Source: Blumeriella jaapii
Taxonomy: Eukaryota; Ascomycota; Leotiomycetes; Helotiales; Drepanopezizaceae
DNA: 64,000 nucleotides
Direction: 5' to 3'
NCBI GenBank assembly: GCA_009599575.1
Contig: VWND01000067.1
Coordinates: 930,001-994,000, forward strand
In this document: positions 22,116 to 34,877 of the stretch, in pieces
Layout of the letters: each line of letters starts with the position of its first letter
Numbering within the stretch: the first letter of the stretch is position 1
The notes under the pieces: model-generated
What the model was told of the DNA's origin: nothing
The model's database searches: none
Seen by the model: only the letters and a program-made list of their open reading frames with translations
Made by a program: the position numbers and the translations under genes

Positions 22116-22567
22116 TTACTTTTTTTTCTAAGCTTTTGGTTTTTAAAAACGATTGATTTTTTTATGCGTATGCTTCCGTATATAACGTGCGTTACGCTTT
22201 CGAAATAACGTACGGTTTTTTCGCTTTCGGTCGTAAATTATAGCTGTTCTGCTGTTTTGTTTTTTTTTGTTTTCGGTAGCGCTCGCATCTTCGTTTAAAA
22301 AAGTCTTTTTTTTTAAAATAATCGCAATTTTCCTGCTTATTTTTTTTTTTATTTTTTTTTATTTTTATTTTTTTATCAGCTTTCTTTTATTTTAATCAAC
22401 TGCTTTTCGCCGCGTTTGCCGCGAACTTTTAAAATGCTTTTGATTTTTATTTGCCTTCGATATATACGCCTAATTTTACGCGAAAATATTACGGCGGCCT
22501 TTTTGCTCTTTTGCGTTTTCGAGCTTTTTAGCGTAAAATGCAACCGCTGCAAAACTTCGTATATTTA

Positions 22568-23127
22568 ATACTTTTCTGTAAATCTTTTAAACTTTTATTC
22601 GAATTCGTTTTTAACTAATTACAAATTCCTGCCGTACGCGCCGCCGAAGCGCAAACCTTCGGGCCTTAACGATTTTATAAATCGTTTCGATATTGCCACC
22701 GCCGCTGCCGCTTTTTTTTTTTTTTGCTGCCGAAGCCAAAGCTTTTGCTAAAACCTTTATTAATCTTATTATTTACGACGCTTATATAAATCGTTTAAAA
22801 AAAAATAACGCTTCGATTTTTATAATAATCGGAAATCGTACGAATCGCGCCGCGGCTCGAGCTGCCGCTGCTGCTGCTGCGCCCGTTTTTGCCGGTTTGG
22901 CGGCTGCTGCTGTTTTAAAAACCTTAGCTGCGCCGGCCCTTTCGTTTAACGATGCAAATATAAAACGTATTTTCCGACGTTTCGAAATCGTCGCTCGAAT
23001 TTATTTTAACCAATTAAATTAAATTTTAAATTTCTACGGAAATATCTTAATTGCAATATAAAATTCGATTACGGCTATTGTAAAAGTTTTAATTAAAATA
23101 AATCGAATATTTTGCGAATTCTTTTAA
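22568..23127 (+). pseudogene. antisense ORF of Gypsy-C1, Ala-rich protein of unknown function
   Basis: Plus-strand frame lying between the 3' end of pol and the 3' LTR, opposite to gag-pol. The start codon is ATA here (ATG in C5), and the stop is TAA at 23125-23127. Part of it is open as 22693-23022. It has a hydrophobic N-terminus (LLFEF), LNDFINRFDIATAAAA, AKAFAKTFI, an Ala-rich segment (AAARAAAAAAA) and a charged helix (NDANIKRIFRRFEIVARIYF). Small indels relative to C2 break the frame upstream of LNDF. I do not recognise the protein. It could be a captured or accessory gene of the element. Confidence 0.55.
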
Positions 23128-23161
23128 TATTAATTTTTTTTAGCCTGCCGCTGCTTTTAAA

Positions 23162-23199
<38 letters not shown>

Positions 23200-23599
23200 T
23201 AATACAAATAATAAATAGCTTTAACGGCGATTCTAAAGTTTTCTAAATGTTTTTGTTTTAATTTTTTTTTACGATGCGCATTCGTTACTGCTCCGTTGCT
23301 ATTATTTGTCGTATTTTTTAAATATTTTTTTACAACTTTTTTTGCGTTTATCAAATGGTTTTCTAACTTTTACGAGTTTTCGCTTAATAAATAACTTTTT
23401 TATCGCATTAAATAATATCGGTTTTTTTTTGTATTTTTGTAAGTTTGTATTAATTTAATTTCGTATTTTTCGGATTTTTAAAGTTTTATTATATTATTCT
23501 TCGGCTCTGTATCGTTCCGATCCTATCAAAATTTTAATAAAAAAACGTAAAAAATATCGTAAATACGATATTAAAAAAAAAGCTCGAATTAATAAGCTT

Positions 23600-25000
23600 G
23601 GCCGTGCTCGTATATAACTCGCTTAATTTTAAAAAGCTTTAAATATTTATTTAAAAGCTTTCGAAAAAGTCGCAGTTATCGAAAATATTTAATCGATAAT
23701 AATATTTTATCGTTTATTTAAAATCTAGTTTTTTTATATGTAGCGTCGTAAAACCTTTCATAATTCGCGTTAGCTTTTTTTAGTTTTTTATTAAATACTT
23801 CTTTTTTTTTTGTAATATTTTAATTCGTTTTTCCGCTAACGATATCTTTTTTTCTACGACGTCGCTTTCGACGTTGCTGCTAAATTTTAAATAAAAGCCG
23901 TATAATATGCGAAAAAAAAAAAAAAAACCCGTAAAAGCGTATATCGAATTATTATACGTAAACTCGGCTAAAACAAGCTTTATAGCCTAATCGTTTTATC
24001 GATAATCGTAATATATACGAAAATAAAATTTTAAAACTTAATTTTAACGTTTCGTTTGGCTATCGGTTTAAAAATAAAAAGCGGTATTTAATCGACGTCG
24101 TATTTATAAATGAAATATTATTAAAAACCAGAATTTATTAATAAAAACTAACCTTTTGTTTATAATAATTTTTTTAAAACAGCCAAAATTTTTATAAATA
24201 TGCTATATAAATATTTCAGCCAAATTTAAAACTAAAATCGTTTTTTATATCGGTATATATTTCGACAGCTTCGTATATCGGTTTATTATAACAAATATCG
24301 AATTATAAATACGATTTCGTTTTTTGCTAAAAAATAAACCCGTAATAAAATCCATAATTTTTTTTTCCTAAAATTTCGTAAAAATCGAAAAAAAAACTAA
24401 TTCGCTATAAAATCGATGCTTTTTAAATTTGCTTTTTTAATATTTTTTATACGTATTAACGTAACGTTTTACGTCGCTTCGTAAACCAGGCCAAAAATAC
24501 TTTTTTTCAATCAGTTTTAGCGTTCGCCGAAAACTTTAATAACCGGCGGTCGGATCGTCGTAATTAATTTTTAATATTTCGCTTTTAATAACGTATTTAT
24601 TCGAAATATAGGCACGTTTTTAATAACGTAATAATTCATTTTAGCTTATACGCCAATGTTTTTCGAACCCGGCTCGATTGCTTTGCGAAGCCGATTCGTA
24701 CGTTTTTTATAATATAAAAAAATCAGATTTTTGCAATTTAAAAATAGTTTTATAAATCGGTTCTGCTAGCTCGTTATTAATCGTTTCGGATTATAGCAAT
24801 ACAGCGGCTACGCTTCGTAATATATATTATTTATAATTAATAATATTAGCAAAAAACAATCCGGCGAAAAAGCTTTTTATTTGGCTTTTTCCCGCTTGCT
24901 TTTTACTTTTTAATTCCGTTAATAAAAGCTTCGAATATTTATCGGCGCGAAATAATTTATGCTTCGATTTTAAACGTATTTTTATTACGAAAAACATTTT
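23600..25000 (-). pseudogene. Gypsy-C1 integrase
   Basis: Minus strand, read right to left. The zinc-finger region lies around 24440-24720 (KRYVNTYKKC-like block). The core starts with MDFITGLFF, whose catalytic Asp is the plus-strand ATC at 24350-24352. It is followed by SIFVIINRYTKLSKY around 24250-24300, typical of Ty3/gypsy integrases. The C-terminal part fades by about 23600. The equivalent motifs sit at 30620-30622 in C2 and 63631-63633 in C5. Confidence 0.82.
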
Positions 25001-26850
25001 AAAATTTTTTAAATAAACTAATTTTAGCTTACGATGCAGCGTAAGCAGCTGTTCGTTTTTTTTTTTTTTTATTTTTTTTTTAAATTTAGCCGGCGGAAAA
25101 AACCATCCGTCGAATTAAAAACTTTTGTTTTATATTCGATTGCAAAATCGTATTTAGCTAGCTCGTCGGCCCATTTCGCTTAGCGTTCGTTTAAACGTTT
25201 TTTCGTAAAAAAGTATTTTAAATTATAATAATTTATATATATAATAATAACGTCGGAAGCGCTACGTAAATATTAGCTTTATTATTTAAAAGCATAAATT
25301 ATAACTATTAGCTTAGCGTCGTAAACTTCGTATTTTTGTTTTATAAAAAAGCTTTTTCGAATAATACGCGATAAAATGCCAACGTATTTTCGCACTTTTT
25401 CTAAATAATTAAAATAATATTCCGCTTATAACGAATTTCGAAACGTTTGTTTCGATTTGGATTTTTAATCGAAAATCGAAATAGCGTAAAATCGATGCTT
25501 AACAAAACCTTTCTTTTAAAAATAAAAAAACGATCTTCGCCTCGAATCAAAAACGAAAAAAGCCCGATATTTTTTTTCGTTGCATTTTTTTTAAAAAATC
25601 TGTAATAAATCGGCAAAACTTAGCGTAATTCTTAATAAAACGTTTATAAAAATTAATAAAACCTAAAAATATTTAAATATTTCGCTACGTAATAAAAAAA
25701 AGCCATTTCCGAATATTATTTACTTTTTTTAAATCCATTTTAATTTTCGTAAAAATAACAACGAAGCTTAGAAATTTAATCGTATTCGTATCGAAAACAC
25801 ATTTTTTCAGATTTTCGTAAAGTTTGTTAATACGGAATCTTTCGAAAACCTTTTTTACCGCGTTTATATAATCGTCGGAGTTTTCGAAAAATATTAAAAT
25901 ATCGTCGAAATAAATTATATACGTAACGTTTATTAAACCGATTAAAGCTTAATTAATATACGCTTAAAAAATTGCTAATGCGTTCGAAAAGCCGAAAAAT
26001 AATACGCAGTATTCGAAATATCCGTAACGAATGCGAAACGCAATCTTTTATTTATTTTTCTTTTTTATTCGAAAACGATAATACGCCCAAATAAAATCTA
26101 GCTTAATAAATATTTTAGCTTTTTTTAAATAATCTAAAGTTTCGCTTATAAAAAGTAAAAAAATTCGATTTTTAACCGTAACTGCGTTTAAACTTTTATA
26201 ATCGACGCATAATCGTAAACTTCCGTTTTTTTTCGGTATAAATATTACCGATGCGCCGGCAAAGCTAATAAATCTTTTTATTTAACCTTTTTCTAAGCTC
26301 GAATCGAAATATTCGCGCAATTCGATAAATTCAAATTTCGATAAAAAATAAACTGGTATTTAAAAAAAGGTTTTTTCTTTTCGCGAAATTTATTCGATGC
26401 TTTATAAAATAAAAAAAAGCTAGAATAACCGCGGCGATATCGTTAACGTCGGCGTAATCGTCGTATTTAAAAAATAATTAATACTGTTTTTTAATAACTT
26501 TTTTTAAAACGATACAAAACGTTTGCTTTTTTTTGAATTTCTTTTTAAAACGTTTAATTATAACGAAATTAAACTAAAAGCGTTCGATTAAATATCGCTA
26601 CGATTTAGCTCGAAAGCTTATAACGGAATCGATATTTCGCAATTAAAAAAATCTTAAAATAAATAAAACCTTTAAAATATTTATATCGCAAGCTACGAAA
26701 TCGCTTTGTATTTTTTTAATTATTTTATAATTATTAATAGCGCGAATAAATTGCGTATACGTATCGTAAATAATTTTTTTTTTTTAATCGTAAATAAATT
26801 AATACGTTTTTAAATTGGTTTTTATTTACATTTAACTAATAACTTTTAAA
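25001..26850 (-). pseudogene. Gypsy-C1 reverse transcriptase and RNase H
   Basis: The catalytic box reads YFDDILIF on the minus strand; the two Asp codons are the plus-strand ATCGTC at 25901-25906 and are both intact, unlike the other gypsy families here. Frame 25401-25616 covers the RT connection and the start of RNase H (FRFSIKNPNRNKRFEIRYK, read in a shifted frame). The correct frame is clearer in C2. A SLRLCVDYK-type motif lies near 26180-26225. Stops are frequent. Confidence 0.87.
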
Positions 26851-27921
26851 TTACGCAGTTTTTTTCCGCGCCGCAATCGATAAAAGCTCGTTTCGTACGA
26901 ATTTCGCTTTTGGCTTTTTTAATCTCGACTGAAATTATTATTTTTTACTTTTTTTTTTCGCTCGATTTTATTAGCAGCGACGAAATTAAAATCGAGCGAA
27001 AGCTTTTCCCGAATCCTTAAATTTATTAATTTCGGAGCAGTTTAAAATTATATATTTTTTTTTATTATATTGATAACATTCGATTTTTAAATAATTAATT
27101 ATACGATACTCTGCCTTTTAGCAGCGATTGCATTTCGAAAAGTAAAAAAAATCGTTAAAAGTTCTAAGATTCTAAAAATATTTATTGAAATTATCGTTTT
27201 TTCGCTTTCGTTTTTTTTTATAACGTATTCTCGAATCGAAAACGGTATATATCTGTTCTAGCCTTTAAGCTTTAATCGTAAATATAAATCTTTTTTTGTT
27301 TTTTTTTTTTACGTTCGTTTCGTCGTTTATTATTTTTCGTTTCGTCGCTGATAATTTTATTAGCATTTTCGATACGACGAGCGATTAATATTAATTTTTC
27401 GTACAAATTTATGATTGCAATATTGCTTCGTTTAATAATTTCTTTTCGAAAAGTAAATCGGAGTTTTGCGAAAAACATGCTTTTTCTAATCGCATCGTTT
27501 ATTATTTGCAATTGCTATTCGAAATTATTTAAATAAACAACGAAATCGTTAACTGATTTATATTCTTTCCATTTCGCTTTATCGTATAAATTCGAAGCCG
27601 CGATTTCTCGATTTTTCGCATCTATTAAAAAGTTTAATATCTATCTTTCAAAATCGTTTTATATAATTCGAATATTCGTAAAACGTCGTTCGTATCCGGT
27701 TTATTTCTTTTTTATTTTATTATCGAAAGCTAAAATACAAGCGTTAATTTTCTTTTGATTAATACAGAATATTATCTTTTTATTTTAACGGAAACTTCGC
27801 TTTGCACGCCGGATAAAAGATTAAGCTTTTTTAATATTTTTCTTTCGATATATTAGAAAATCTTTTATTTTTAATGCTTTTCGGCTCGAATTCGCTGTGT
27901 TTTTTACAAAAGATATAATAT
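26851..27921 (-). pseudogene. Gypsy-C1 gag (3' part) and protease
   Basis: Minus strand. Frame 27272-27511 reads as a lysine/arginine-rich gag C-terminus. The CCHC knuckle lies at 27091-27132 but has decayed: C-N-R-C is kept, the His has become Tyr and the last Cys Tyr. After the knuckle comes the gag-protease junction (ILNCSEINKFKDSGKAF). At 27921 it is interrupted by C2, with gag continuing at 35291. Confidence 0.75.
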
Positions 27922-28334
27922 TGTAAGGATTGAAAGGCAGGGAAACACTAGTTCAGATAATAGAGCTCAGATAAAGTTGGGTTGATAGTCAAACTGATCT
28001 CTACCTTTTATATCTCTAGTAGAAAGCGTGTATAAATACAAAAAAAGAGGTGGAGCCTTCGAAAAAAGTATTTCCCAAAAAACCAGGCGAATTCTATTTA
28101 ATATGCTTTTCAGCCCTTATCCCGATCTTTTTTCAATTTTTTTTAATATAACTTTAATAACTGATTTTTTAGCAATTATTTTTATAAAATATTTTATTTA
28201 AATATTATTTCCAGCTTTTATAATATTATCCGGCTTTTACGATTTATCCGCAGAAAATATTATTCGAAAATTGATAAAAAGCAAAAGGTTTTGGCGGATT
28301 ATTTGACTTATATACGTGATATTAAATCCTGATA
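27922..28334 (-). repeat. Gypsy-C2 3' LTR (left end)
   Basis: 413 bp, TGTAAGGATTGAAAGGCAGG to TCCTGATA in the plus orientation. It is well preserved at its left end. Confidence 0.93.
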
Positions 28335-28824
28335 TTACTTTTTTTTTTAAACTTTTGGTTTTTAAAAGCGATTGATTTTTTTATACGTATGCTTTCGTAT
28401 ATAACGTACGTTACGCTTTCGAAATAACGTACGGTTTTTTTCGCTTTCGGTCGTAAATTATAATTGTTTTTTTCGTTTTTAATCGTAAATTATAGCTGTT
28501 TTGCTGTTTTGTTTTTTTTGTTTTCGATAGCGTTCGTATTTTCGTTTGAAAAAGCTTTTTTTTTTAAAATGGCCGCTATTTTTCTACTTAACTTTTTTTT
28601 TTTTTTTTTTTTTTTTTTCATCTTTTTATTAGTTTTTTTTTTTTTTTTTTAATCAATTGCTTTTCGCCGCGTTCGCCGCGAACTTTTAAAATGCTTTTGA
28701 TTTTTATTTGCTTTCGATATGCCCGCTTAATTTTACGCGAAAATATTATAACTGTTTTTTTGCTTTTTTGCGTTTTCGAACTTTTTAACGTGAAATGCAA
28801 CCGCTGCAAAACTTCGTATATTTA

Positions 28825-29394
28825 ATACTTTTTTGTAAATTTTTTAGATTTTTATTCGAATTCGCTTTTAATTAACTACAGATTTTTGCCGCACGCGTTA
28901 TCGAAACGCAAATTCTTTTCGCGGATCTTAACGATTTTATAAATCGTTTCGATACTGCTACCGCCGCTGCCGCTTTTTTTTTTTCTGCTGCCGAAACTAA
29001 AGCTTTTGCTAAAACTTTTATCGATTTTATTATTTACGACGCTTATATAAATCGTTTAAAAAAAAATAACGCTTCGGCTTTTATAATAATCGAAAATCGT
29101 GCGAATCGCGCCGCGGCTCGGACTGCCGCTGCCGCTGCTGCTATTGCGTCCGCTTTTGCCGGTTTGGCGGCTGCTATTATTTTAAAAGCTTTGACTGCGC
29201 CGGCCCTTTTTTTTAACGACGCTAATATAAAACGTATTTTCCGACGTTTCGAAAACGTCGCTCGGATTTATTTTAACTAATTAAATCAAATTTTGGATTT
29301 CTACGAAAATATCGTAATTATAATTTAAAATTCGATTACGACTATTATAAAAGCTTTAATTAAAATAAATCGAATATTTTGCGAATTCGTTTAA
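28825..29394 (+). pseudogene. antisense ORF of Gypsy-C2, 190 codons including stop, frame kept
   Basis: Exactly 570 bases from the ATA that replaces ATG (28825-28827) to TAA (29392-29394), so no net frameshift. Three in-frame stops remain, each explicable as mutated Gln or Trp. The protein pattern equals C1 and C5: N-terminal MLF.KFF.FLFEFAFN, LNDFINRFDTATAAAA, KAFAKTFIDFIIYDAYINRL, Ala-rich middle, NDANIKRIFRRFENVARIY helix, and FCEFV at the end. It lies antisense to pol, convergent with it. Function unknown; a decayed accessory gene is my reading, and a fortuitous open frame in an Ala/Gly-repeat region is the alternative. Confidence 0.6.
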
Positions 29395-31240
29395 TATTAA
29401 TTTTTTTTAGCTTGCCGCTGCTTTTGAATCTGAAAAAAATAACGATAAAAACGAAAAAAAAAATAACGATAATAATACAGAAAATAAATCGCTTTAGCGG
29501 CGATTTTAAAGTTTTTTAAATGTTTTTTTTTTTTTTTTTTTGCTTTTACAACGCGTATTCGTTACTGTTCCGTTGTTATTATTTATCGTATTTTTTAAGT
29601 ATTTTTTTATAATTTTTTTTATATTCGTAAAATAGTTTTCTGATTTTTACGAATTTTCGCTTAATAAATAACCTTTTTATCGCATTAAATAATATCGGCC
29701 TTTTTTTGTATTTTTGTAAACTTGTATTAATTTAATCTCGTATTTTTCGAATTTTTAAAATTTTATTATATTATTTTTCGGCTCGATATCGTTCCGACCC
29801 TGCTAAAGTTCTAGTAAAAAAACGTAAAAAATATCGTGAATACGATATTAAAAAAAAAGCTCGAATTAATAAACTTGGCCGTATTCGTATATCGTTTAAT
29901 TTTAAAAAGCTTTAGATATTTATTTAAAAGCTTTCGAAAAAATCGCAGCTATCGAAAGTTTTTAATCGATAATAATATTTTATCGCTTATTTAAGATTTA
30001 GTTTTTTTATATTTAACGTCGTAATACCTTTTGTAATTCGCGTTGGCTTTTTTTAGCTTTTTACTAAATATTTTTTTTTTTTTTATAATATTTTAATTCG
30101 TTTTTCCGCTGACGATACCTTTTTTTTTATAACGTCGCTTTCGACGTTGCTGCCAAGTTCTGAATAAAAGCCGTATAATATGCGAAAAAAAATAAAATTC
30201 GTAAAGGCGTATACCGAGTTATTATACGTAAACTCGGCTAAAGCAAGCTTCGTAGCTTAATCGTTTTGTCGATAATCGTAATACGTGCGAAAATAAATTT
30301 TTAAAATTTGATTTTAACGTTTCGTTTAGCTATCGGTTTAAAAATAAAAAGCGATGCTTAATCGACGTCGTATTTATAAATAAAATATTATTAAAAACTA
30401 GAATTCATTAATAAAAACTAATTTTATATTTGTAATAATCTTTTTAAAATAATTAAAATTTTTATAAACGTATTATATAAATATTTTAATTAAATTTAAA
30501 GCTGAAATCGTTTTTTATATCGATATATATTTCGACAATTTCGTATATCGGTTTATTATAACGAATATCGAATCGTAAATACGATTTCGTTTTTTGCTAA
30601 AAAATAAATCCGTAATAAAATCCATAATTTTTTTTTTTTAAAATTTCGTAAAAATCGAAAAAAAAGCTAATTCGCTATAAGATCGGTGTTTTCTAAATTT
30701 GTTTTTTTAGCATTTTCCATACGTATTAACGTAACGCTTTACGTCGCTTCGTAAATCAGGCCAAAAATACTTTTTTTCGATCAGTTTTAACGTTCGCCGA
30801 AAGTTTTAATAGCCGGCGATCGGATCGTCGTAATTAATTTTTAATATTTCGCTTTTAATAGCGCTTTTATTCGAAATATACGCACGTTTTTTGTAACGTA
30901 GTAATTTATTTTGGCTTATACGCCAATGTTTTTCGGATCCGGCTCGATTGTTTTACGAAGCCGATTCGTACGTTTTTTATAATATAAAAAAATTAAATTT
31001 TTGCAATTTAAAAATAGTTTTGTAAATCGGTTTTGTTAATTCGTTATTAGCCGTTTCGGATTATAATAACACAGCGGCTACGCTTCGTAATATATATTAT
31101 TTACAATTAATAATATTAGCAAAAAACAATCCGGCGAAAAAGCTTTTTATTTAGCTTTTTTCCGCTTGTTTTTTATTTTCTGATTTCGTTAACAAAAGCT
31201 TCGAATATTTATCGGCGCGAAATAATTTATGCTTCGATTT
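29395..31240 (-). pseudogene. Gypsy-C2 integrase
   Basis: Minus strand. The core opening MDFITGL has its Asp at plus-strand 30620-30622. The zinc-finger region is around 30700-30990. The lead-in CEADSYVFYNI-like block and the GSEKHWRIS-like block near 30930-30960 match C1 and C5. From about 29395 to 29900 the C-terminal tail is strongly basic and poorly preserved. Confidence 0.8.
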
Positions 31241-32640
31241 TAAACGTATTTTTATTACGAAAAATATTTTAAAATTTCTTAAATAAGCTAATTTTAACTT
31301 ACGATACAGCGTAAACAGCTGTTCGTTATTTTTTTTTAAATTTTTTTTTAAATTTGGCCGGCGGAAAAAACCATCCGCCGAATTAAAAACCTTTGTTTTA
31401 TATTCGATTGCAAAATCGTATTTAGCTAGTTCGTCGGCTTATTTCGCTTAGCGTTCGTTTAAACGTTTTTTCGTAAAAAAGTATTTCAGATTATAATAAT
31501 TTATACGTATAATAATAACGTCGAAAGCGCTACGTAAATATTAGCTTTATTATTTAAAAGCGTAAATTATAATTATTAGCTTAGCGTCGTAAACCTTGTA
31601 TTTTTATTTTATAAAAAAAAGCTTTTTCGAATAATATACGATAAAATGCCAACGTGCCTTCGCATTCTTTTCGAATAATTAAAATAATATTCCGTTTATA
31701 ACGAATTTCGAAGCGTTTGTTTCGATTTGAATTTTTAATCGAAAATCGAAATAACGTAAAATCGGTGCTCGGCAAAACTTTTCTTTTAAAAATAAAAAAG
31801 CGATTTTCGCTTCGAATAAAAAACGAAAAAGGCCCGACATTTTTCCTCGTTGCATCTTTTTTAAAAAATCTATAATAAATCGGCAAAGCTTAGCGTAATT
31901 TTTAATAAAACGTTTATAAAAATTAATAAAACCCAAAAACATTTAAATATTTCGCTACGTAATAAAAAAAGCCTATTTCCGAATATTATTTACTTTTCTT
32001 AAATCTATTTTAATTCTCGTAAAAATAACGACGAAGCTTAGAAACTTAATCGTATTCGTATCGAAAACATATTTTTTTAGATTTTCGTAAAGTTTATTAA
32101 TACGAAGTTTTTCGAAAACTTTTTTTATCGCGTTTATATAATCGTCGGAGTTTTCGGAAAATATTAAAATATCGTCGAAATAAATTATATACGTAATATT
32201 TACTAAACCGATTAAAGCTTAATTAATATACGCTTAGAAAGTTGCTGGTGCGTTCGAAAAACCGAAAAGTAATACGCAATATTCGAAATATTCGTAACGA
32301 ATACGAAACGCAATCTTTTATTTATTTCTTTTTTGTATTCGAAAGCGATAATACGCCCAAATCAAATCTAGCTTAATAAATATTTTAGCTTTTTTTAAAC
32401 GATCCAAAATTTCGCTTATAAAAAATAGAAAAATTCGATTTTTAACCGTAATTGCGTTTAGACTTTTATAATCGACGCATAATCGTAAATTCCCGTTTTT
32501 TTTCGGTATAAATATTACCGGTGCGCCGGCAAAACTAGTAGATCTTTTTATTTAGCTTTTTTTTAAGCTCGAATCGAAATATTCGCGCAATTCGGTAAGT
32601 TTAAATTCCGATAAAAAATAGATTAATTTTTAAAAAAAGT
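31241..32640 (-). pseudogene. Gypsy-C2 reverse transcriptase and RNase H
   Basis: YFDDILIF is encoded with both Asp codons intact (plus-strand ATCGTC 32171-32176). Frame 31679-31942 carries the RT connection FLGFINFYKRFIKNYAKL and the start of RNase H with KIQIETNASKFVINGILF, where the first catalytic Asp of ETDAS has become Asn. This is a textbook Ty3/gypsy layout. Confidence 0.9.
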
Positions 32641-34877
32641 TCTTTTTTTCCGCGAGGTTTATTCGATGCTTTAAAAAATAGTAAAAAGCTAGGATAACCG
32701 CGGCGGTATCGTTAAATATATCGGCGTAATCGTCGTATTTGAAAAATAATTGATGCTATTTTTCAATAGCTTTTTTTAAAACGATACAAAACGCTTGCTT
32801 TTTTCTGGATTTTTTTTTAAAACGTTTAATTATAACGAGATTAAGCTGTAAGCGTTCGATTAAATATCGCTACGATTTAATTCGAAAACTTATAACGGAA
32901 TCAATATTTCGCAATCAAAAAAACCTTTAAATAAATAAAACCCCTGAAATATTTATATCGTAAGCTACGAAATCGTTTTGTATTTTTTTAATTATTTTAT
33001 AATTATTAATAGCGCGAATAAATTGCGTATACGTGCCGTAAATAATTACTTTTTTTTTTTTAACCGTAAATAAATTAATACGTTTTTGAATTAATTTCCA
33101 TTTATATTCAATTAATAACTTTTAGGTTACGCAGTTTTTTTCTGCGTCGCAATCGATAAAAACTCGTTTCGTACGAATTTCGCTTTTGGCTTTTTTAATT
33201 TCGACTGAAATTATTATTTTCTGCTTTTTTTTTTCGTTCGATTTTATTAGCAACGACGAAATTAAAATCGAACGAAAGCTTTTTCCGAATTCTTAAATTT
33301 ATTAGCTTCGAAGCAGTTTAAAATTATATATTTTTTTTTATTATATTTATAATATTCGACTTTTAAACAATTGATTATACGATGCTTTTTCTTTTGACAG
33401 CGATTGCATTTCGAAAAATAAAAAAAATCGTTAAAAATTCTAAAATTTCAAAGGATTTTGTTAAAATTATCGTTTTTTCGCTTTCGTTTTTTTTTTATAA
33501 CGTATTTTCGAATCGAAAACGATATATATTTGTTTTAGTTTTTAAATTTTAATCGTAAATATAAATCTTTTTTTTTTTTTTTTTTTGCGTTCGTTTCGTC
33601 GTTTATTATTTTTCGTTTCGTCGTTAATAATTTTATTAATATTTTCGATACGACGAACGATTAATATTAATTTTTCGTACGAGCTTATAGCTGCAATATT
33701 GCTTGGTTTAATAATTTTTTTCGAAAAGTAAGTCGGAGTTTTGCAAAAAGCATTTTCTTTTTAATCGTATCGTTTATTATTTACAACTGTTATTCGAAAT
33801 TATTTAAATAAGCAACGAAATCGTTAATTGATTTATATTTTTTTTGCTTCGTTTTATCGTATAAATTCGAAGCCGCAATTTCTCGATTTTTCGCATTTAT
33901 TAAAAAATCCAATATCTATTTTTTAAAATCGTTTTATATAATTCGAATATTCGTAAAACGTCGTTCGTATCCGATCTATCTTTTTTTTATTTTATCGTCG
34001 AAAGCTAAAACATAAGCGTTAATTTTTTTTTAATTAATACAAAATATTACTCTTTTATTTTAGCGAAAACTTCGCTTTGCACGCCGAATAAAAAATTAAG
34101 CTTTTTTAGTATTTTTCTTTCGATATATTAGAAAATCTTTTATTTTTAATGCTTTTCGGCTCGAATTCGCTATATTTTCTATAGAAAATATAATATATTT
34201 AAAAAAAATACTAAATCGTTTCTAATAAGTATTATTATCGTAATGCTTCGAAAATACTTTATAATAATCGCCAATTTAGATTATTTTCTGTTTTTTTTTA
34301 ATTAAAACGGTATTAAAAAATATAAAAACCTTTTTTTCGATATTTTCGAAAGCGTTAAGTTTTTATTAAAATTGTTTAACTTTTTTTCGAAGTTCGTTTC
34401 GGCGTTTTTTGGCTTTTTCGAATCTTTTAATTATTTCGTAAACTTTTTTTTCAGTTTTTTTCTGCTTTATTTTAATTCGTATTTTTTTTACTTTTTTACG
34501 TTTATCGTTTTCTTTTTATTCGGCGCGGGTTCGTTTATTAACCAAATAAATTAAAGTTTCGGTAAAAAGTTTTTTCGAATCGCTTTGAGCGTAGCCTTTT
34601 TTAATAATTTCTTCGATAAAAAAAATTAGAAAATCGTCGCGCCCTAATAGTGGGATATTTTCGACTTTCGGTAAAGCTAATAACGTCAAAAAAAACGATA
34701 ATACGAAATCTTTTTAAACAGCCGAAAATGCTGGATCTTTTTAAATAACTGGAAATGCTTATTCGCTGCGAATGCGAAAAGCTATAATATCGATAATAAC
34801 GATATAAATATAATAATATAATAAAAGATTGTTTTAATAATATCGAACTGCCGTTCCGATAGATAAAAAAATTAAAA
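32641..34877 (-). pseudogene. Gypsy-C2 gag and protease
   Basis: Minus strand. The gag N-terminus at about 34360-34560 is rich in Lys, Glu and Arg (KKVYEIIKRFEKAKKRRNE) and looks like a coiled coil. The C-terminal half carries the CCHC knuckle at 33367-33408. Protease lies between about 33300 and 32700 but has no clean D-S-G. The leader between the 5' LTR and gag is about 300 bp. Confidence 0.75.
33367..33408 (-). other. Gypsy-C2 gag CCHC zinc knuckle
   Basis: The minus strand reads C-N-R-C-Q-K-K-K-H-R-I-I-N-C, a perfect C-x2-C-x4-H-x4-C. It fixes strand and frame of gag, and shows that gag-pol runs right to left. Confidence 0.9.

Noticed and set aside
28464..28652. 63-codon Phe-rich plus-strand frame
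   Set aside because: It is an artefact of a T-run in the leader of the Gypsy-C antisense-ORF region; no conservation across copies in this frame.
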